Assembly (NCBI GenBank): GCA_964578905.1
Contig: CAZOER010000008.1
Coordinates: 1-41,015 of the forward strand
DNA length: 41,015 nt
Source of the DNA: CAZVBV01 sp964578905
GTDB taxonomy: Bacteria; Patescibacteriota; Gracilibacteria; UBA4473
Direction of reading: 5' to 3'
Positions 22,555 through 31,259 of the stretch are shown piece after piece (position 1 is the stretch's first letter; each line of letters starts with the position of its first letter). Both the position numbers and the translations under genes were made by a program. Under the pieces are notes generated by a model. That model ran no database searches, had not been told where the DNA came from, and saw only the letters and a list, made by a program, of their open reading frames with translations.

Positions 22555-23829
22555 ATGAAATTTTTTGAAGTGGAAGGCGGAGCAAAGCTCAAAGGAACCG
22601 TTCAGATCCCAGGAGCGAAGAACGCGGCCTTGCCGATGCTCTGCGCAGCACTTTTAACAGATCAGAAGTGTGTCTTTCACAATGTTCCGTATATTTCAGA
22701 TGTAGAAATACTTTTGGATATCTTTGAAGAAATTGGAGTGGAAGTAACGCGAAAGTGGAAATCAAAATGTATTGAAGTTCAAGCAAAGAAAATCAGTATT
22801 GCGAAACTCTCAAAATGCGAACAGGTGAAGAAATTTAGAGCATCACTTCTTGTCATGGGGCCAGTGTTGGCGCGGATGGGGAAGGTTGAGATTTATCAAC
22901 CGGGGGGATGCATCTTGGGCGCACGACCAAACTTCATCCACCTTGATGGACTCAAGACACTCGGGGCAAAAATCGAAAGAGAAGATGAGAAAATCGGACT
23001 GACGTTTGATCGAAAGAAATTAAAAAATAATAGAATCCTTTTATCAGAAGCTTCGGTAACGGGAACGGAAAATCTAGCCATGTTCCTTGCGGGACAACCC
23101 GAAGGGTCTGAGATTTATTTCTCTGCTGCAGAAACCCACGTACAAGGCACGCTACGCATGCTCTGCGCGATGGGAGCGGATATTGATGGCATTGGGACGC
23201 ATTACCTCAAAATACGCGGTATGGAGCACCTGCATGGGGGAGACTTCACAATTCCACCAGACGGACTGCTTGTCGGAACATACGCGATTGCAGGAATCCT
23301 CACGGGAGGGGATTTGCATATCAAAAACGTCGATCATCGAGAATTGTTCTCTTTTTACGGTATGCTCAAACGAGTCGGGGCAAACTTCGATATGGAAGAA
23401 AATGAACTGCATGTGCATGGTGAACAAAAATTGTGTTCAATACCAAAGATTCAAACAGCGATTTACCCAGGATTCTCAACAGACTTGCAATCACCGTTTG
23501 GGGTTCTTCTTACGCAGTGTAAAGGTGAAAGCTTGATCTTTGAAACACTCTTTGAGAACCGTCTGACGTATTTAACCGAACTGGAAAAGATGGGAGCAAA
23601 CATTGTCATGCTTAATCCGCATCAAGCGAAAATTGCGGGACGAGTTCAACTTCAGGGAGCAGAGGTGCAGAGTTGGGACTTGCGAGCGGGAGCCGCGATG
23701 GTGCTCGCAGGGCTTATTGCAAAAGGGAAAACAAGAATCTCAAATGTGGATTATATCGATCGAGGATATGAGAATTTTCCAGAGAATTTAGCGAAGTTGG
23801 GAGCGAAAATTAAGCGAATAGAGGAGTAA
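22555..23829 (+). CDS. murA: UDP-N-acetylglucosamine 1-carboxyvinyltransferase
   Basis: A 424-residue EPSP-synthase-fold enzyme for the first committed step of peptidoglycan synthesis (enolpyruvyl transfer from PEP to UDP-GlcNAc). Seen: GAKNAALPML with the conserved Lys-Asn pair, FRASLLVMGPVLARMG, and the catalytic cysteine in PGGCILGARP (Cys119). Because the Cys is present (not Asp), fosfomycin-type alkylation is expected to be possible. Start ATG 22555 gives the standard N-terminus MKFFEVEGGAKLKG; a longer frame would translate the upstream palindrome. With ftsI it shows that this organism makes peptidoglycan. Confidence 0.95.
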   Translation: MKFFEVEGGAKLKGTVQIPGAKNAALPMLCAALLTDQKCVFHNVPYISDVEILLDIFEEIGVEVTRKWKSKCIEVQAKKISIAKLSKCEQVKKFRASLLVMGPVLARMGKVEIYQPGGCILGARPNFIHLDGLKTLGAKIEREDEKIGLTFDRKKLKNNRILLSEASVTGTENLAMFLAGQPEGSEIYFSAAETHVQGTLRMLCAMGADIDGIGTHYLKIRGMEHLHGGDFTIPPDGLLVGTYAIAGILTGGDLHIKNVDHRELFSFYGMLKRVGANFDMEENELHVHGEQKLCSIPKIQTAIYPGFSTDLQSPFGVLLTQCKGESLIFETLFENRLTYLTELEKMGANIVMLNPHQAKIAGRVQLQGAEVQSWDLRAGAAMVLAGLIAKGKTRISNVDYIDRGYENFPENLAKLGAKIKRIEE

Positions 23830-23850
23830 AAAAAAGCAACCCTCGGGGTA

Positions 23851-23878
23851 TTGACTTTTTGTAAAAGATGCGTATAAG
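23851..23878 (+). promoter_or_regulatory. Promoter of the 977-aa gene
   Basis: -35 TTGACT (23851-23856), 16-bp spacer, -10 TATAAG (23873-23878), 31 nt before the ATG. Confidence 0.6.
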
Positions 23879-23909
23879 ACATTAAAATTACAAATTGTCA
23901 ATTTTTGAA

Positions 23910-26843
23910 ATGGAAGAACAAAGTATCCTCAGTCAGGAAAATATTAAAGCAATAGTGTTTCAGAAGCTCGGAGAACAGGGGCTTGAACAGGAAAGTTGCA
24001 TCGAAAAGTGTATTGAAGAAATTACACAACGATATCGTTCAGTACTGAGAAAACCAGAAAGGGATCAATTTGATGCCGATGGAGGGTTTGCGCTTCATGG
24101 TGATGTGAAAAAAATGCGAAACAAAGGGGCTTTGCAAAGAAAAACAATAGAAGTGCTTATTGAGAATGGATGGGATGAAGAACAAGCAAATGAAATATAC
24201 ACTTCTGTGAGAGAAATGTGTGCCCTTACATTGGGAGACAAATATATTGCATCGTTTAAAGATGTTCCTCGGGATCGAGAATGGACGTTCTCAGAAATTC
24301 GTACAGGAGGACTCTACGATTTCTTTTCTCGAGCAGGGGAAGGCGGAGTGTTTGAAAATACAAAACAGTTTTTCCGTATTCACACAGAACGATTTCAAGA
24401 GCTCTGGGGGACAACACCAGAAGGGACACAATCCATTTTTGATAATTTAGTAGATAAGAAATCAGTGGAATATAGTCAAAAAGAACTGGAGTATTATTTT
24501 GGATATTTCCTTTGTCAAAAGGCACAAAGCAACTCGTTTTGGACATTGAGTGAATTGCGAACAATGAAAACAGAGAATCCAGAAGAAGGTGATAAAAGAA
24601 CGATGAAAACAAAAGAGGGTGGTTCGATTGGGTCTGTTATTTCTAAGAAAATAGTAGGAAAAAACAAGATGCAAGCGCGAGAGGATATTGAATCTTTTGT
24701 AGTAAAGAAAAAACTTGTTGGACGAAATTTCTTCGATTTCACTCTTGACGAAGAAACCCTTAATAAAGTGTTTGAAAATGAAAAATTCAATCCTGGGGGC
24801 GGAAAGAAAACTGCTGAAAAGCAAAAAGAAAACTTTGAAGAAATTGCTCGAAATGAACTCGAGAATCTTTTATCTAAAATTCTTGAGGAACGGCGTATTT
24901 GGTCGCCCTATGAAACAAAATTTCTAAAGGGAGGAATAAGCCATCTCTATCCAAAATTTAAAGATTGCAATACGAATAAAGAGGCTTTAGAACTGGCAAT
25001 GGAAACGTTGGGGGACTTGTGGAAACCAGAATTTAAAAAGTTATTTTCAGAAAAATGGTTCGATATAACAGGAAAGAAAAAAACACTGGAAACAGTGCGA
25101 AAAAATAATGAAGAAGAAAGAAAAAATACATTGAGAACATTCCTTTACGAAAGACTTAATGACAAAAAACATTGGTCGCTCAATATGATTACACAAGAAG
25201 GATATTCACAGGGGTACTCGCTCTACGAACAATTCAAAGAGATAGAGGATGCAGTGAAATTAGAGAAAAAATTGAAAAAATTTCTTGGAAGAAATCATTG
25301 GCACCCAGTGTTTCCAACGATTTTTGAACGATTTGATGCAAAAGGTGGAATGCGAGCAAACGAATCACGGAAAGAAAAATCTCAAGAAGAAAGGCGTTCG
25401 GTTCTTGTGAAATTTAGTGAAGAGATCCTTCCAAATCTCGAAAGAGATTGGGTGAAATCAGATATTCTTGAATTTTCTCCAGAGTGGGGAAGTATTATAT
25501 ACAGGGACATCTTCTGGAATCGCTCGGAGCAGGACGAAGATTTTAAAAATAATTGTCAGTGGGTATTGGGACAATCTTTTGGAATAATTGGGGTCGTTCG
25601 GTCCCTCTTTGAATCACTTGATCCAACGGGGCTATCAAAAGGGGTCGAGACAATGAATGCAAAAGCCATAAGCGGTGCACAAAAGAGTACGAAAGAGTGC
25701 TTTGAGAGTATTTTAAAAACAGGAGAAATTATTACTCCATCTCGATTTAAGCGCCTCACAATGGGAAAACGGGTTTACAATAAATTGAGTGAAATTCGAA
25801 ATGGTCTTTCGGGTGTGAATTGGCGGGATGATTGGTTTAATGCAGTAGAATCTTATTTTAAAGAACTATTAGGAGAGGATTGGGATCAAGAACAATATTC
25901 TGTTGTAATAAAAAAACAGCTCATTCCTTTTGCTTTTAAATCAATAAAAGAAACCATGACAGAGCCAATAGTGCAAAAAAATATACCTGTAAAAAGAGGG
26001 AAAAAAGAATATTTCGTGTTAGGGAAGGCTTGGGGGAATCTTAGTTCAACAGACAAGCTTCTCTTGTTTTTGAAATATGTGAAAGCAAATAGTCAAAACT
26101 ACTCAGGACTTTCTTCGCAAGATATGATTACTTTTTTTGCAAATCAAGAAGATGCGGAAACAGGGATAAAATTATTTAATAATCTTATGTGGAAAAAAGC
26201 GAACAACTCTCTGAGTAAAACAATTCGAATATATCTTGAAGAGCGGAATAAGTCGATATCGCATCTAGAAGACGCGATTAAGTTATTTGATACTCCAACA
26301 ACTTTTCAACAAAAGGGAGAAAAAGTAATTTTTTTAGCAGCTGGAGAAGCGGATGCATACAAACAATCAAAAGGAGCTGATACATCAATGAAAATTCCGC
26401 ATCCTATGAAAAGAGTTCCTGAACGATCAAAAAAGAATGAGGAAGAAAAGACACAATCAGTAGATGAAAACATAGAACTCACAAAAAAGCTTGCCATAAC
26501 GATGAATTTAACAGAGAGGGATAGAGAGGATTTATACATCGATATTCGAAGCAAGGGACTCGCTTTGTCTGACGAGATGTTTGATTACCTTTTAGAAGAT
26601 GGAGGAAAGTTTATTCCTGAGGAAGAAAAATGGAAGACATTAATGTTTGATATGACGGTTCTGCGTTTTGATAAGTGGAAGACTACAGCAGAAGCATTGA
26701 GAGCTATTCTTGAGATGAATCACAATTGTTGTGACGGTCTTAATGGGCTCATTAAAAAAACAGCAAAAAGACTCGCTCCCACCGAAGAAGATATAAACAA
26801 ATTTGACAAAAAAAGCTCCGTTCTTACAATCTCCGCGCTTTGA
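23910..26843 (+). CDS. 977-aa protein of unknown function built of repeated W-containing helical modules
   Basis: I recognise no family. It is soluble (no signal peptide or membrane helix), rich in Lys, Glu, Trp and Phe, and the gene is more AT-rich than its neighbours. At least four degenerate units of about 65-70 residues follow one pattern: a Leu/Ile helix, W(S/V)xx, a short stretch, then LY or IY plus F, a helix, and LGxxWxPxF or similar. Approximate residues: 318-384 (RRIWSPYETKF...LGDLWKPEF), 407-474 (KKHWSLNMI...LGRNHWHPVF), 498-568 and 597-664, with a likely unit near 95-165. The pattern is faintly like homing-endonuclease-associated DNA-binding repeats, but that is a guess. The C-terminal ~150 residues are distinct and helical. 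Own promoter; rpmA's promoter sits in its last 40 bp. Confidence 0.8.
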   Translation: MEEQSILSQENIKAIVFQKLGEQGLEQESCIEKCIEEITQRYRSVLRKPERDQFDADGGFALHGDVKKMRNKGALQRKTIEVLIENGWDEEQANEIYTSVREMCALTLGDKYIASFKDVPRDREWTFSEIRTGGLYDFFSRAGEGGVFENTKQFFRIHTERFQELWGTTPEGTQSIFDNLVDKKSVEYSQKELEYYFGYFLCQKAQSNSFWTLSELRTMKTENPEEGDKRTMKTKEGGSIGSVISKKIVGKNKMQAREDIESFVVKKKLVGRNFFDFTLDEETLNKVFENEKFNPGGGKKTAEKQKENFEEIARNELENLLSKILEERRIWSPYETKFLKGGISHLYPKFKDCNTNKEALELAMETLGDLWKPEFKKLFSEKWFDITGKKKTLETVRKNNEEERKNTLRTFLYERLNDKKHWSLNMITQEGYSQGYSLYEQFKEIEDAVKLEKKLKKFLGRNHWHPVFPTIFERFDAKGGMRANESRKEKSQEERRSVLVKFSEEILPNLERDWVKSDILEFSPEWGSIIYRDIFWNRSEQDEDFKNNCQWVLGQSFGIIGVVRSLFESLDPTGLSKGVETMNAKAISGAQKSTKECFESILKTGEIITPSRFKRLTMGKRVYNKLSEIRNGLSGVNWRDDWFNAVESYFKELLGEDWDQEQYSVVIKKQLIPFAFKSIKETMTEPIVQKNIPVKRGKKEYFVLGKAWGNLSSTDKLLLFLKYVKANSQNYSGLSSQDMITFFANQEDAETGIKLFNNLMWKKANNSLSKTIRIYLEERNKSISHLEDAIKLFDTPTTFQQKGEKVIFLAAGEADAYKQSKGADTSMKIPHPMKRVPERSKKNEEEKTQSVDENIELTKKLAITMNLTERDREDLYIDIRSKGLALSDEMFDYLLEDGGKFIPEEEKWKTLMFDMTVLRFDKWKTTAEALRAILEMNHNCCDGLNGLIKKTAKRLAPTEEDINKFDKKSSVLTISAL
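26803..26830 (+). promoter_or_regulatory. rpmA promoter inside the preceding gene
   Basis: -35 TTGACA (26803-26808), 16-bp spacer, -10 TACAAT (26825-26830), 22 nt before the rpmA ATG. Confidence 0.68.
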
Positions 26844-26852
26844 TAAAAACAA

Positions 26853-27125
26853 ATGGCACACAAAAAAGCTGGTGGTAGTTCCAAAAATGGTAGAGATTCC
26901 AACGCCAAACGACGTGGCGTAAAACGATTTGGTGGACAAGTGGTCTCTGCTGGAGAAATTATTGTGCGTCAGAAAGGAACGAAATTCCGAGCAGGGAACA
27001 ACGTTGGAATGGGACGAGACTTTACTTTGTTTGCTGAGAAAGAAGGAATCGTGAAATTCACAGAAAAAGCGATCATCCGATTCGACGGACGACGATACGA
27101 AAAGAAGTTTGTGAATATTGTCTAA
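26853..27125 (+). CDS. rpmA: 50S ribosomal protein L27
   Basis: A 90-residue L27: starts MAHKKAGGSSKNGRDS, the tail that reaches the peptidyl-transferase centre, followed by KRFGGQVVSAGEIIVRQKGT and GMGRDFTLFA. The N-terminus starts directly at the mature sequence, without the cleavable extension seen in Firmicutes. rplU (L21), its usual partner, is not adjacent. Expressed from its own promoter. Confidence 0.97.
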   Translation: MAHKKAGGSSKNGRDSNAKRRGVKRFGGQVVSAGEIIVRQKGTKFRAGNNVGMGRDFTLFAEKEGIVKFTEKAIIRFDGRRYEKKFVNIV

Positions 27126-27181
27126 GAATTGATTACAGATTAAAGAGACCGAAAGCATTTTTTGTTTTGTCTTTTTTCCTT

Positions 27182-27187
27182 TACACT
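27182..27187 (+). promoter_or_regulatory. -10 box of the SSF gene
   Basis: TACACT, 10 nt before ATG 27198. The -35 region is a T-rich tract without a clear hexamer. Confidence 0.4.
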
Positions 27188-27197
27188 TCACCCTATC

Positions 27198-28553
27198 ATG
27201 CAACAGGTTTGGTTGTTTCTCGGAATATATTTCGCCATGTTATTGGGGATTTCTTTTTTTAATAGAAAGAAAAGCGCCGAGGAATTTGTCCTTGCTGACC
27301 GGAAATTAGGGAATTGGGCAGCAGCTAACTCACTGGTTGCCACCGCTATCGGTGGGGGACTCCTTCTTGTGGGAGGGGCGTATATTTATCAATTTGGAAT
27401 TGGAGGTATCTTCTTTTTTATTGGAAAGATTGTTGGGTATGCTTTGCTCACACTCTTCATATCACAAATCCAAAAACGTATTGCTGAGAAAAAATACTCG
27501 ACGTTGGCGGATTACTTTGGGGATTTTCACGGAAAGAGATTGCACCAGTTTATTGCGGGTGTTGTGGCGGTGACGTATCTCGGTTGGTGTTTGGTTGGGT
27601 TTGTGGGAGGGGCTGGGATTATTGTTATCCTCAGCGGTATTTCCTTTGAACTGGCAGCACTGGCGATGCTGGGAGCGATTCTGCTCTATACCATCATCGG
27701 AGGATTTCGAAATGTGATTCGTACCGATTATATTCAGTGGGTCGCGATTGCGGTGGTATTTCTCCTTTTCTTTGCGAATTTCTCCACGAATCTCAAATCA
27801 GTGGAAGCGGTACAGTGGGACTTTTTCTCGGCGCCTGTGGATCTACTCGTCGCGTTCTTTATAATTGGACTTGCCTATCCATTCTCGGCGATGGAGGTCT
27901 GGCAGAGGATGTTTGCGCTCGAAAAATCGAAAAAGATTGTCGCTGCCATGACGCGGTTTGGAATTATGTATTTTCTCTTTGGAGTAGTGCTGTGCCTGAT
28001 TATGATGATTATCCGCACATTCGACGCGACGCTCAATCCAGACTTCGCGATTGTAGAGGGGATTGTGAGGTTCTTCCCAGCGACGTTTGTGGCCCTGGGA
28101 ACGGTGGCGTTCTTTGCGGCCATTATGAGTTCACTGGATTCATACCTCTTTGTCGCCAATGCGACGGTGGTGCACGATTTCTTAGATCCTCAGAAAAGAC
28201 TATCACCAGAAGTTATTGAGAAGAAGATGCGTTGGACACTTCTTGGGCTTGGAATTCTGACACTTTGTATCGGATTTGTATGGCGTGACATTGTTGATAT
28301 TGCGCTCTATTTCTCTGGTATTACGATTGTCGTATCGATGCTCGTCTTTTTTTCATGGATATGGAAAACTCGCATTCCGCAAAATGTTTTCATAATTTCA
28401 GGAACACTGGGACTCCTTTCTGTAACGGCAACGGCTTTTATAGTTCCTGTAGGGCCGGTATGGGTATTTCCAGGCATTATCGTTCCCATGGTCAGTTTGC
28501 TTTTTTGGTATTTGATTCGTAAACTGACGCTACTTTGTAAACAAAAAATATGA
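27198..28553 (+). CDS. Sodium:solute symporter family (SSF) transporter
   Basis: A 451-residue polytopic protein with about 12 hydrophobic helices. SSF marks: FNRKKSAEEFVLADRKLGNW after helix 1, SLVATAIGGGLLLVGGAYIYQFG, GFRNVIRTDYIQW, and a unit near YPFSAMEVWQRMFALEKSKK. Members use Na+ (or H+) to import sugars, amino acids, proline, pantothenate or similar. The substrate cannot be assigned. Start ATG 27198 chosen over an upstream in-frame codon because of the -10 box 10 nt away. Its stop overlaps the next start as ATGA. Confidence 0.85.
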   Translation: MQQVWLFLGIYFAMLLGISFFNRKKSAEEFVLADRKLGNWAAANSLVATAIGGGLLLVGGAYIYQFGIGGIFFFIGKIVGYALLTLFISQIQKRIAEKKYSTLADYFGDFHGKRLHQFIAGVVAVTYLGWCLVGFVGGAGIIVILSGISFELAALAMLGAILLYTIIGGFRNVIRTDYIQWVAIAVVFLLFFANFSTNLKSVEAVQWDFFSAPVDLLVAFFIIGLAYPFSAMEVWQRMFALEKSKKIVAAMTRFGIMYFLFGVVLCLIMMIIRTFDATLNPDFAIVEGIVRFFPATFVALGTVAFFAAIMSSLDSYLFVANATVVHDFLDPQKRLSPEVIEKKMRWTLLGLGILTLCIGFVWRDIVDIALYFSGITIVVSMLVFFSWIWKTRIPQNVFIISGTLGLLSVTATAFIVPVGPVWVFPGIIVPMVSLLFWYLIRKLTLLCKQKI

Positions 28554-29149
28554 CCGAAAGTGGACCAGAAAGTATTGATGATTTAGTGCTCGGAACAGTG
28601 AAGGAAGGCGTGACTGAGTCTGATGAAAAATTTAAAGCCCGAGTCGCGGCTGCGCAGGCAAAACTCGCAAAAATAAAAAAAGATGAGAGCAAGACAAAGG
28701 ACTTTGATATTAAGCTTTCAAAGCTGATTTCGAAACTCGCGCCTCACACATTGAAACTGGTGGTATTCCTCATTGATAGTGGGGTGCCGAGTTTGACAAT
28801 TCTTGCGATGATCTCACTTGATTCAACGAAAGCCGAGAAGATTTGCCACACAGAATTTCACAAATTCATTGAAGAACTGGCGGATTTCTCAGACGCAAAG
28901 TTAAAACCAGAACTTGAAAAACACGTGGCCCAATGGTGGACATATATGTTTGCAGCCGATCAAGTATCCGTGGATACGAAACTCGCATCATTCCACTCCA
29001 ACGCAGCATTTGTAGAATTCGTGTCGCTAGAGTTTAACGAAATGGTGAAACGATTTCTTACAGATCACGAAACAGAGCACGTCAATCAAGACGGGCTGAA
29101 TCGAGCACTCAAGAAGTACGAAACGATGTTGTTTTCGGAGAAACGGTAA
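28550..29149 (+). CDS. Hypothetical helical protein translationally coupled to the symporter
   Basis: A 199-residue soluble protein, not recognised. It starts MTESGPESIDDLVLG, has a Lys/Ala-rich helix (about residues 28-48), a hydrophobic middle helix (LKLVVFLIDSGVPSLTILAMI, about residues 65-85) that could be buried or membrane-associated, and two Trp (AQWWTY). The ATG overlaps the SSF stop by 4 bp, so the two are co-expressed. An accessory or regulatory role for the transporter is possible but not shown. Confidence 0.7.
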   Translation: MTESGPESIDDLVLGTVKEGVTESDEKFKARVAAAQAKLAKIKKDESKTKDFDIKLSKLISKLAPHTLKLVVFLIDSGVPSLTILAMISLDSTKAEKICHTEFHKFIEELADFSDAKLKPELEKHVAQWWTYMFAADQVSVDTKLASFHSNAAFVEFVSLEFNEMVKRFLTDHETEHVNQDGLNRALKKYETMLFSEKR

Positions 29150-29156
29150 GAAAAAT

Positions 29157-29184
29157 TTGACGAAAATAATTACTTTCATACGAT
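29157..29184 (+). promoter_or_regulatory. Promoter of the structured leader and 29347 gene
   Basis: -35 TTGACG (29157-29162), 16-bp spacer, -10 TACGAT (29179-29184). Start of transcription expected near 29191, giving a leader of about 155 nt. Confidence 0.55.
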
Positions 29185-29213
29185 ACGCCCGATTTTTAAA
29201 AATGTTCTTTAAA

Positions 29214-29300
29214 AGTTCGGACAGAGCAAGTAGCCACGCGTGGGTGTGTCCACTCGAAAATATATTTATCGAGCAGATCCCCCCGTGGGTGTTCTGCTTG
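29214..29300 (+). ncRNA. Structured leader RNA candidate with two hairpins
   Basis: Hairpin 1: GGACA (29219-29223)/TGTCC (29247-29251) around CCACGCGTGG. Hairpin 2: CGAGCAGA (29270-29277)/TCTGCTTG (29293-29300, one G-T pair). Both loops contain the phrase CGTGGGTGT. It lies between a promoter and a small gene in an organism whose leaders are otherwise very short, so a cis-regulatory RNA or sRNA is plausible. I cannot match it to a known riboswitch class. Confidence 0.4.
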
Positions 29301-29346
29301 TTATAAAAAATTATTTATTCACTTTTATAAACACAGCGTAACGATT

Positions 29347-29592
29347 ATGGTATTAGCAGTACAAAAGAGATTAACAGCATTAGATGCAGCAGGTTCTTTA
29401 ACAGAAGACGGACATTTGGAGATTTTTATCCTTCAAATTTGGGGGGATTTCCAACATGAAAAGAAAACTTTTGAAGAAAGCGCTGTAAAAGCGGTTATCA
29501 AAACATCAAAGTTTTTTGCAGACCTTTGCGAAAAAATGTTTAACAATGTTTGGAAAAAGGTGAATGAATTTCTTGATGATCTCGAGGAGTAA
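29347..29592 (+). CDS. Small acidic/helical hypothetical protein (81 aa)
   Basis: Starts MVLAVQKRLTALDAAGSL and ends VWKKVNEFLDDLEE; predicted all-helical, soluble. No family recognised. It sits between a promoter with a structured leader and a clear terminator, so it is a defined single-gene unit. The starting ATG has no Shine-Dalgarno sequence. Confidence 0.62.
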   Translation: MVLAVQKRLTALDAAGSLTEDGHLEIFILQIWGDFQHEKKTFEESAVKAVIKTSKFFADLCEKMFNNVWKKVNEFLDDLEE

Positions 29593-29613
29593 TAAATGGG
29601 GAACACTATTATG

Positions 29614-29645
29614 CGACATATCTCAGTGATGAGATGTGTCGTACT
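29614..29645 (+). terminator. Terminator after the 81-aa gene
   Basis: CGACATATCTC (29614-29624)/GAGATGTGTCG (29631-29641), 11 bp with one wobble, loop AGTGAT, followed by TACTTTT. It also sits at the 3' end of the convergent tlyC-like gene. Confidence 0.75.
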
Positions 29646-29649
29646 TTTA

Positions 29650-30960
29650 CTACAATGTGAATTCGACGGACTCAAGCCTTTCATCCTCGGCTTTTTTGAC
29701 AGTGAATTTAAATTTATTCCCCATCTTCTCGAGGGCGATTTCTTCACCTTTTTCAGGGAATCGTTCCAACTTCTCAAGCAAGAAATAAGACAGTGTTTTG
29801 TTCTCATCTTCTCGTTCCCATGGCCAGTGTTTCGTTGGGGCACTGTGTCCAAGTGTTTTCTTCACATATTCCTCAATCTGTTCAAGCTCAATGTCTGCAC
29901 TGCACTCAAAGGAACGTTTTCCGGTTCGTCGAATCTGAACATTGTTCTCATCAGCCTCATCTTCAAACTCTCCAAAGATTTCTTCCAAAATATCTTCTAG
30001 TGTAATCAGTCCAATCAATGCACCGTGTTCATCCAGCACGAATGCGAGATGTGTACTTTCATTTTGAAACTCTCTGAGTAGCGTATCAATCTTCATAGTG
30101 AGCGGAATTTTCATTGGAGGCAGGAGAGAGAGGTTTGCGAGTTTCTTCTTTTTGAAGTCATCTTTCAAAAACTCATCCACCAACGATTGCACTTTTAACA
30201 CTCCAACGATGTCGTCAGCGTTTTCGTGATAAATTGGAACTCGTGAGAATGTCGCTTCGGTAATCTCCTTCAGAGCCTCGGGAACGGGCATGTTATCTGG
30301 TAGTGAGAATATCTTACTTCGTGGCGTCATAATGCTTTCCACGTCGTGCTCATCAAATTCAAGAACGCGCTCAAAGAGTTCTTTTTCTTCGGCTTCAATA
30401 CGTCCTTCTTTTTCACTCAGTTCAATGGCCGCTTTGAGTTCGTCTTCTGTTAGCCCATGCGCTTGTTTATCTGACCCAGTGAATTTTTTTGAAATCAAAG
30501 CAAGAGGAGTGACGATGGGCCAGAGGACAACCCCGAGAAATTTAAGTATGGGGGCGGCAAAAAGAGAAAAGGAGAGTGCGTATCGATGTGCGATTGATTT
30601 CGGTGTAATCTCTCCAAAAACAAGCAAAAGAAATGTCATTACCCCCGTCACGACTCCAATAACGGTATTGGTGTTTTCCCCGACTCCCATATCGTTTGCT
30701 ATTCGTAAAGCTACTACTGTTGCCATTGCAGAGGCTGCAACGTTTACTACGTTGCATCCGATGAGAATCGTTACGAGTAGCTTACTGGAGTCTGACCTTA
30801 GGAGCTCAAGTTGCAGGGCTCTTTTTTCTTCCTTCTTTGTTTTTGCCTTATTTTTCAGCGCCTGAATCTTCTCCGGGCCGAGAGAAAAAAGAGCAATTTC
30901 TGCTCCAGAGAAAAATCCAGAGAGAATTAAAAGCAGTACCAGTAAACCAATTTCATTCAT
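29650..30960 (-). CDS. TlyC/CorC-type CNNM membrane protein with CBS pair
   Basis: A 436-residue protein: CNNM (DUF21) transmembrane domain in the first ~190 residues (SGFFSGAEIALFSL, ILIGCNVVNVAASAMATV, FGEITPKSIA). A CBS pair follows (around VESIMTPRSKIFSL and LAFVLDEHGALIGLITLEDILEEIFGE), then a C-terminal CorC/HlyC domain. Members are linked to Mg2+/Co2+ efflux; the old hemolysin name is historical. Start ATG 30960 chosen over the GTG at 30966 because a -10 TACAAT ends 6 nt before it. Confidence 0.92.
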   Translation of the reverse strand: MNEIGLLVLLLILSGFFSGAEIALFSLGPEKIQALKNKAKTKKEEKRALQLELLRSDSSKLLVTILIGCNVVNVAASAMATVVALRIANDMGVGENTNTVIGVVTGVMTFLLLVFGEITPKSIAHRYALSFSLFAAPILKFLGVVLWPIVTPLALISKKFTGSDKQAHGLTEDELKAAIELSEKEGRIEAEEKELFERVLEFDEHDVESIMTPRSKIFSLPDNMPVPEALKEITEATFSRVPIYHENADDIVGVLKVQSLVDEFLKDDFKKKKLANLSLLPPMKIPLTMKIDTLLREFQNESTHLAFVLDEHGALIGLITLEDILEEIFGEFEDEADENNVQIRRTGKRSFECSADIELEQIEEYVKKTLGHSAPTKHWPWEREDENKTLSYFLLEKLERFPEKGEEIALEKMGNKFKFTVKKAEDERLESVEFTL

Positions 30961-30966
30961 AACCAC

Positions 30967-30994
30967 ATTGTATCAAATTTTTACTTTCTGTCAT
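30967..30994 (-). promoter_or_regulatory. tlyC-like promoter whose -35 is a repeat end
   Basis: Minus strand: -35 ATGACA (30994-30989), 16-bp spacer, -10 TACAAT (30972-30967). The -35 hexamer is the outer end (TGTCAT) of the palindromic repeat at 30989-31017. Confidence 0.5.
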
Positions 30995-31017
30995 TCCGAC
31001 TGAAACGGAGGAATCCC
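30989..31017 (+). repeat. TGTCATTCC palindromic element
   Basis: TGTCATTCCGACTG...GGAGGAATCCC, with ATTCC/GGAAT arms. Same end sequence as the half-element at 10057. Confidence 0.5.
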
Positions 31018-31049
31018 TTCTTTTGTCGAAGATTGATATCGGAAGGTTC

Positions 31050-31161
31050 GTTCTTTTTATAATTAAAAAGAACCAAAAACTTTTAGGGACGAGAAAACTC
31101 GCTTTCATTGACATAGGACACAGTTGCCGAGTCCCGTTGGCGCTCAAACACTTCTCGTCCC
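31050..31161. other. Structured stretch upstream of dnaN
   Basis: A small hairpin GTTCTTTTT/AAAAAGAAC (about 31050-31073) containing TATAAT is followed by GGGACGAGAA (31086-31095), which pairs with TTCTCGTCCC (31152-31161). Inside is a GGAC/GTCC stem. This could be a small RNA of about 80-100 nt or another palindromic element. No known RNA family recognised. Confidence 0.35.
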
Positions 31162-31223
31162 CAAACCCCCATTAGATAGCACTTTCGAATATTAGATTTT
31201 TTAATTTTCCTTAAAAAAATCTT

Positions 31224-31250
31224 TTGACATTCAGCGTTTTGCTGTACAAT
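31224..31250 (+). promoter_or_regulatory. dnaN promoter
   Basis: -35 TTGACA (31224-31229), 15-bp spacer, -10 TACAAT (31245-31250), 9 nt before the ATG. Confidence 0.62.
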
Positions 31251-31259
31251 TTAGCCGAT

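Noticed and set aside
30953..31147. Short minus-strand frame upstream of the tlyC-like gene
   Set aside because: Made of repeat and hairpin sequence, overlaps the promoter, and has no protein-like features.
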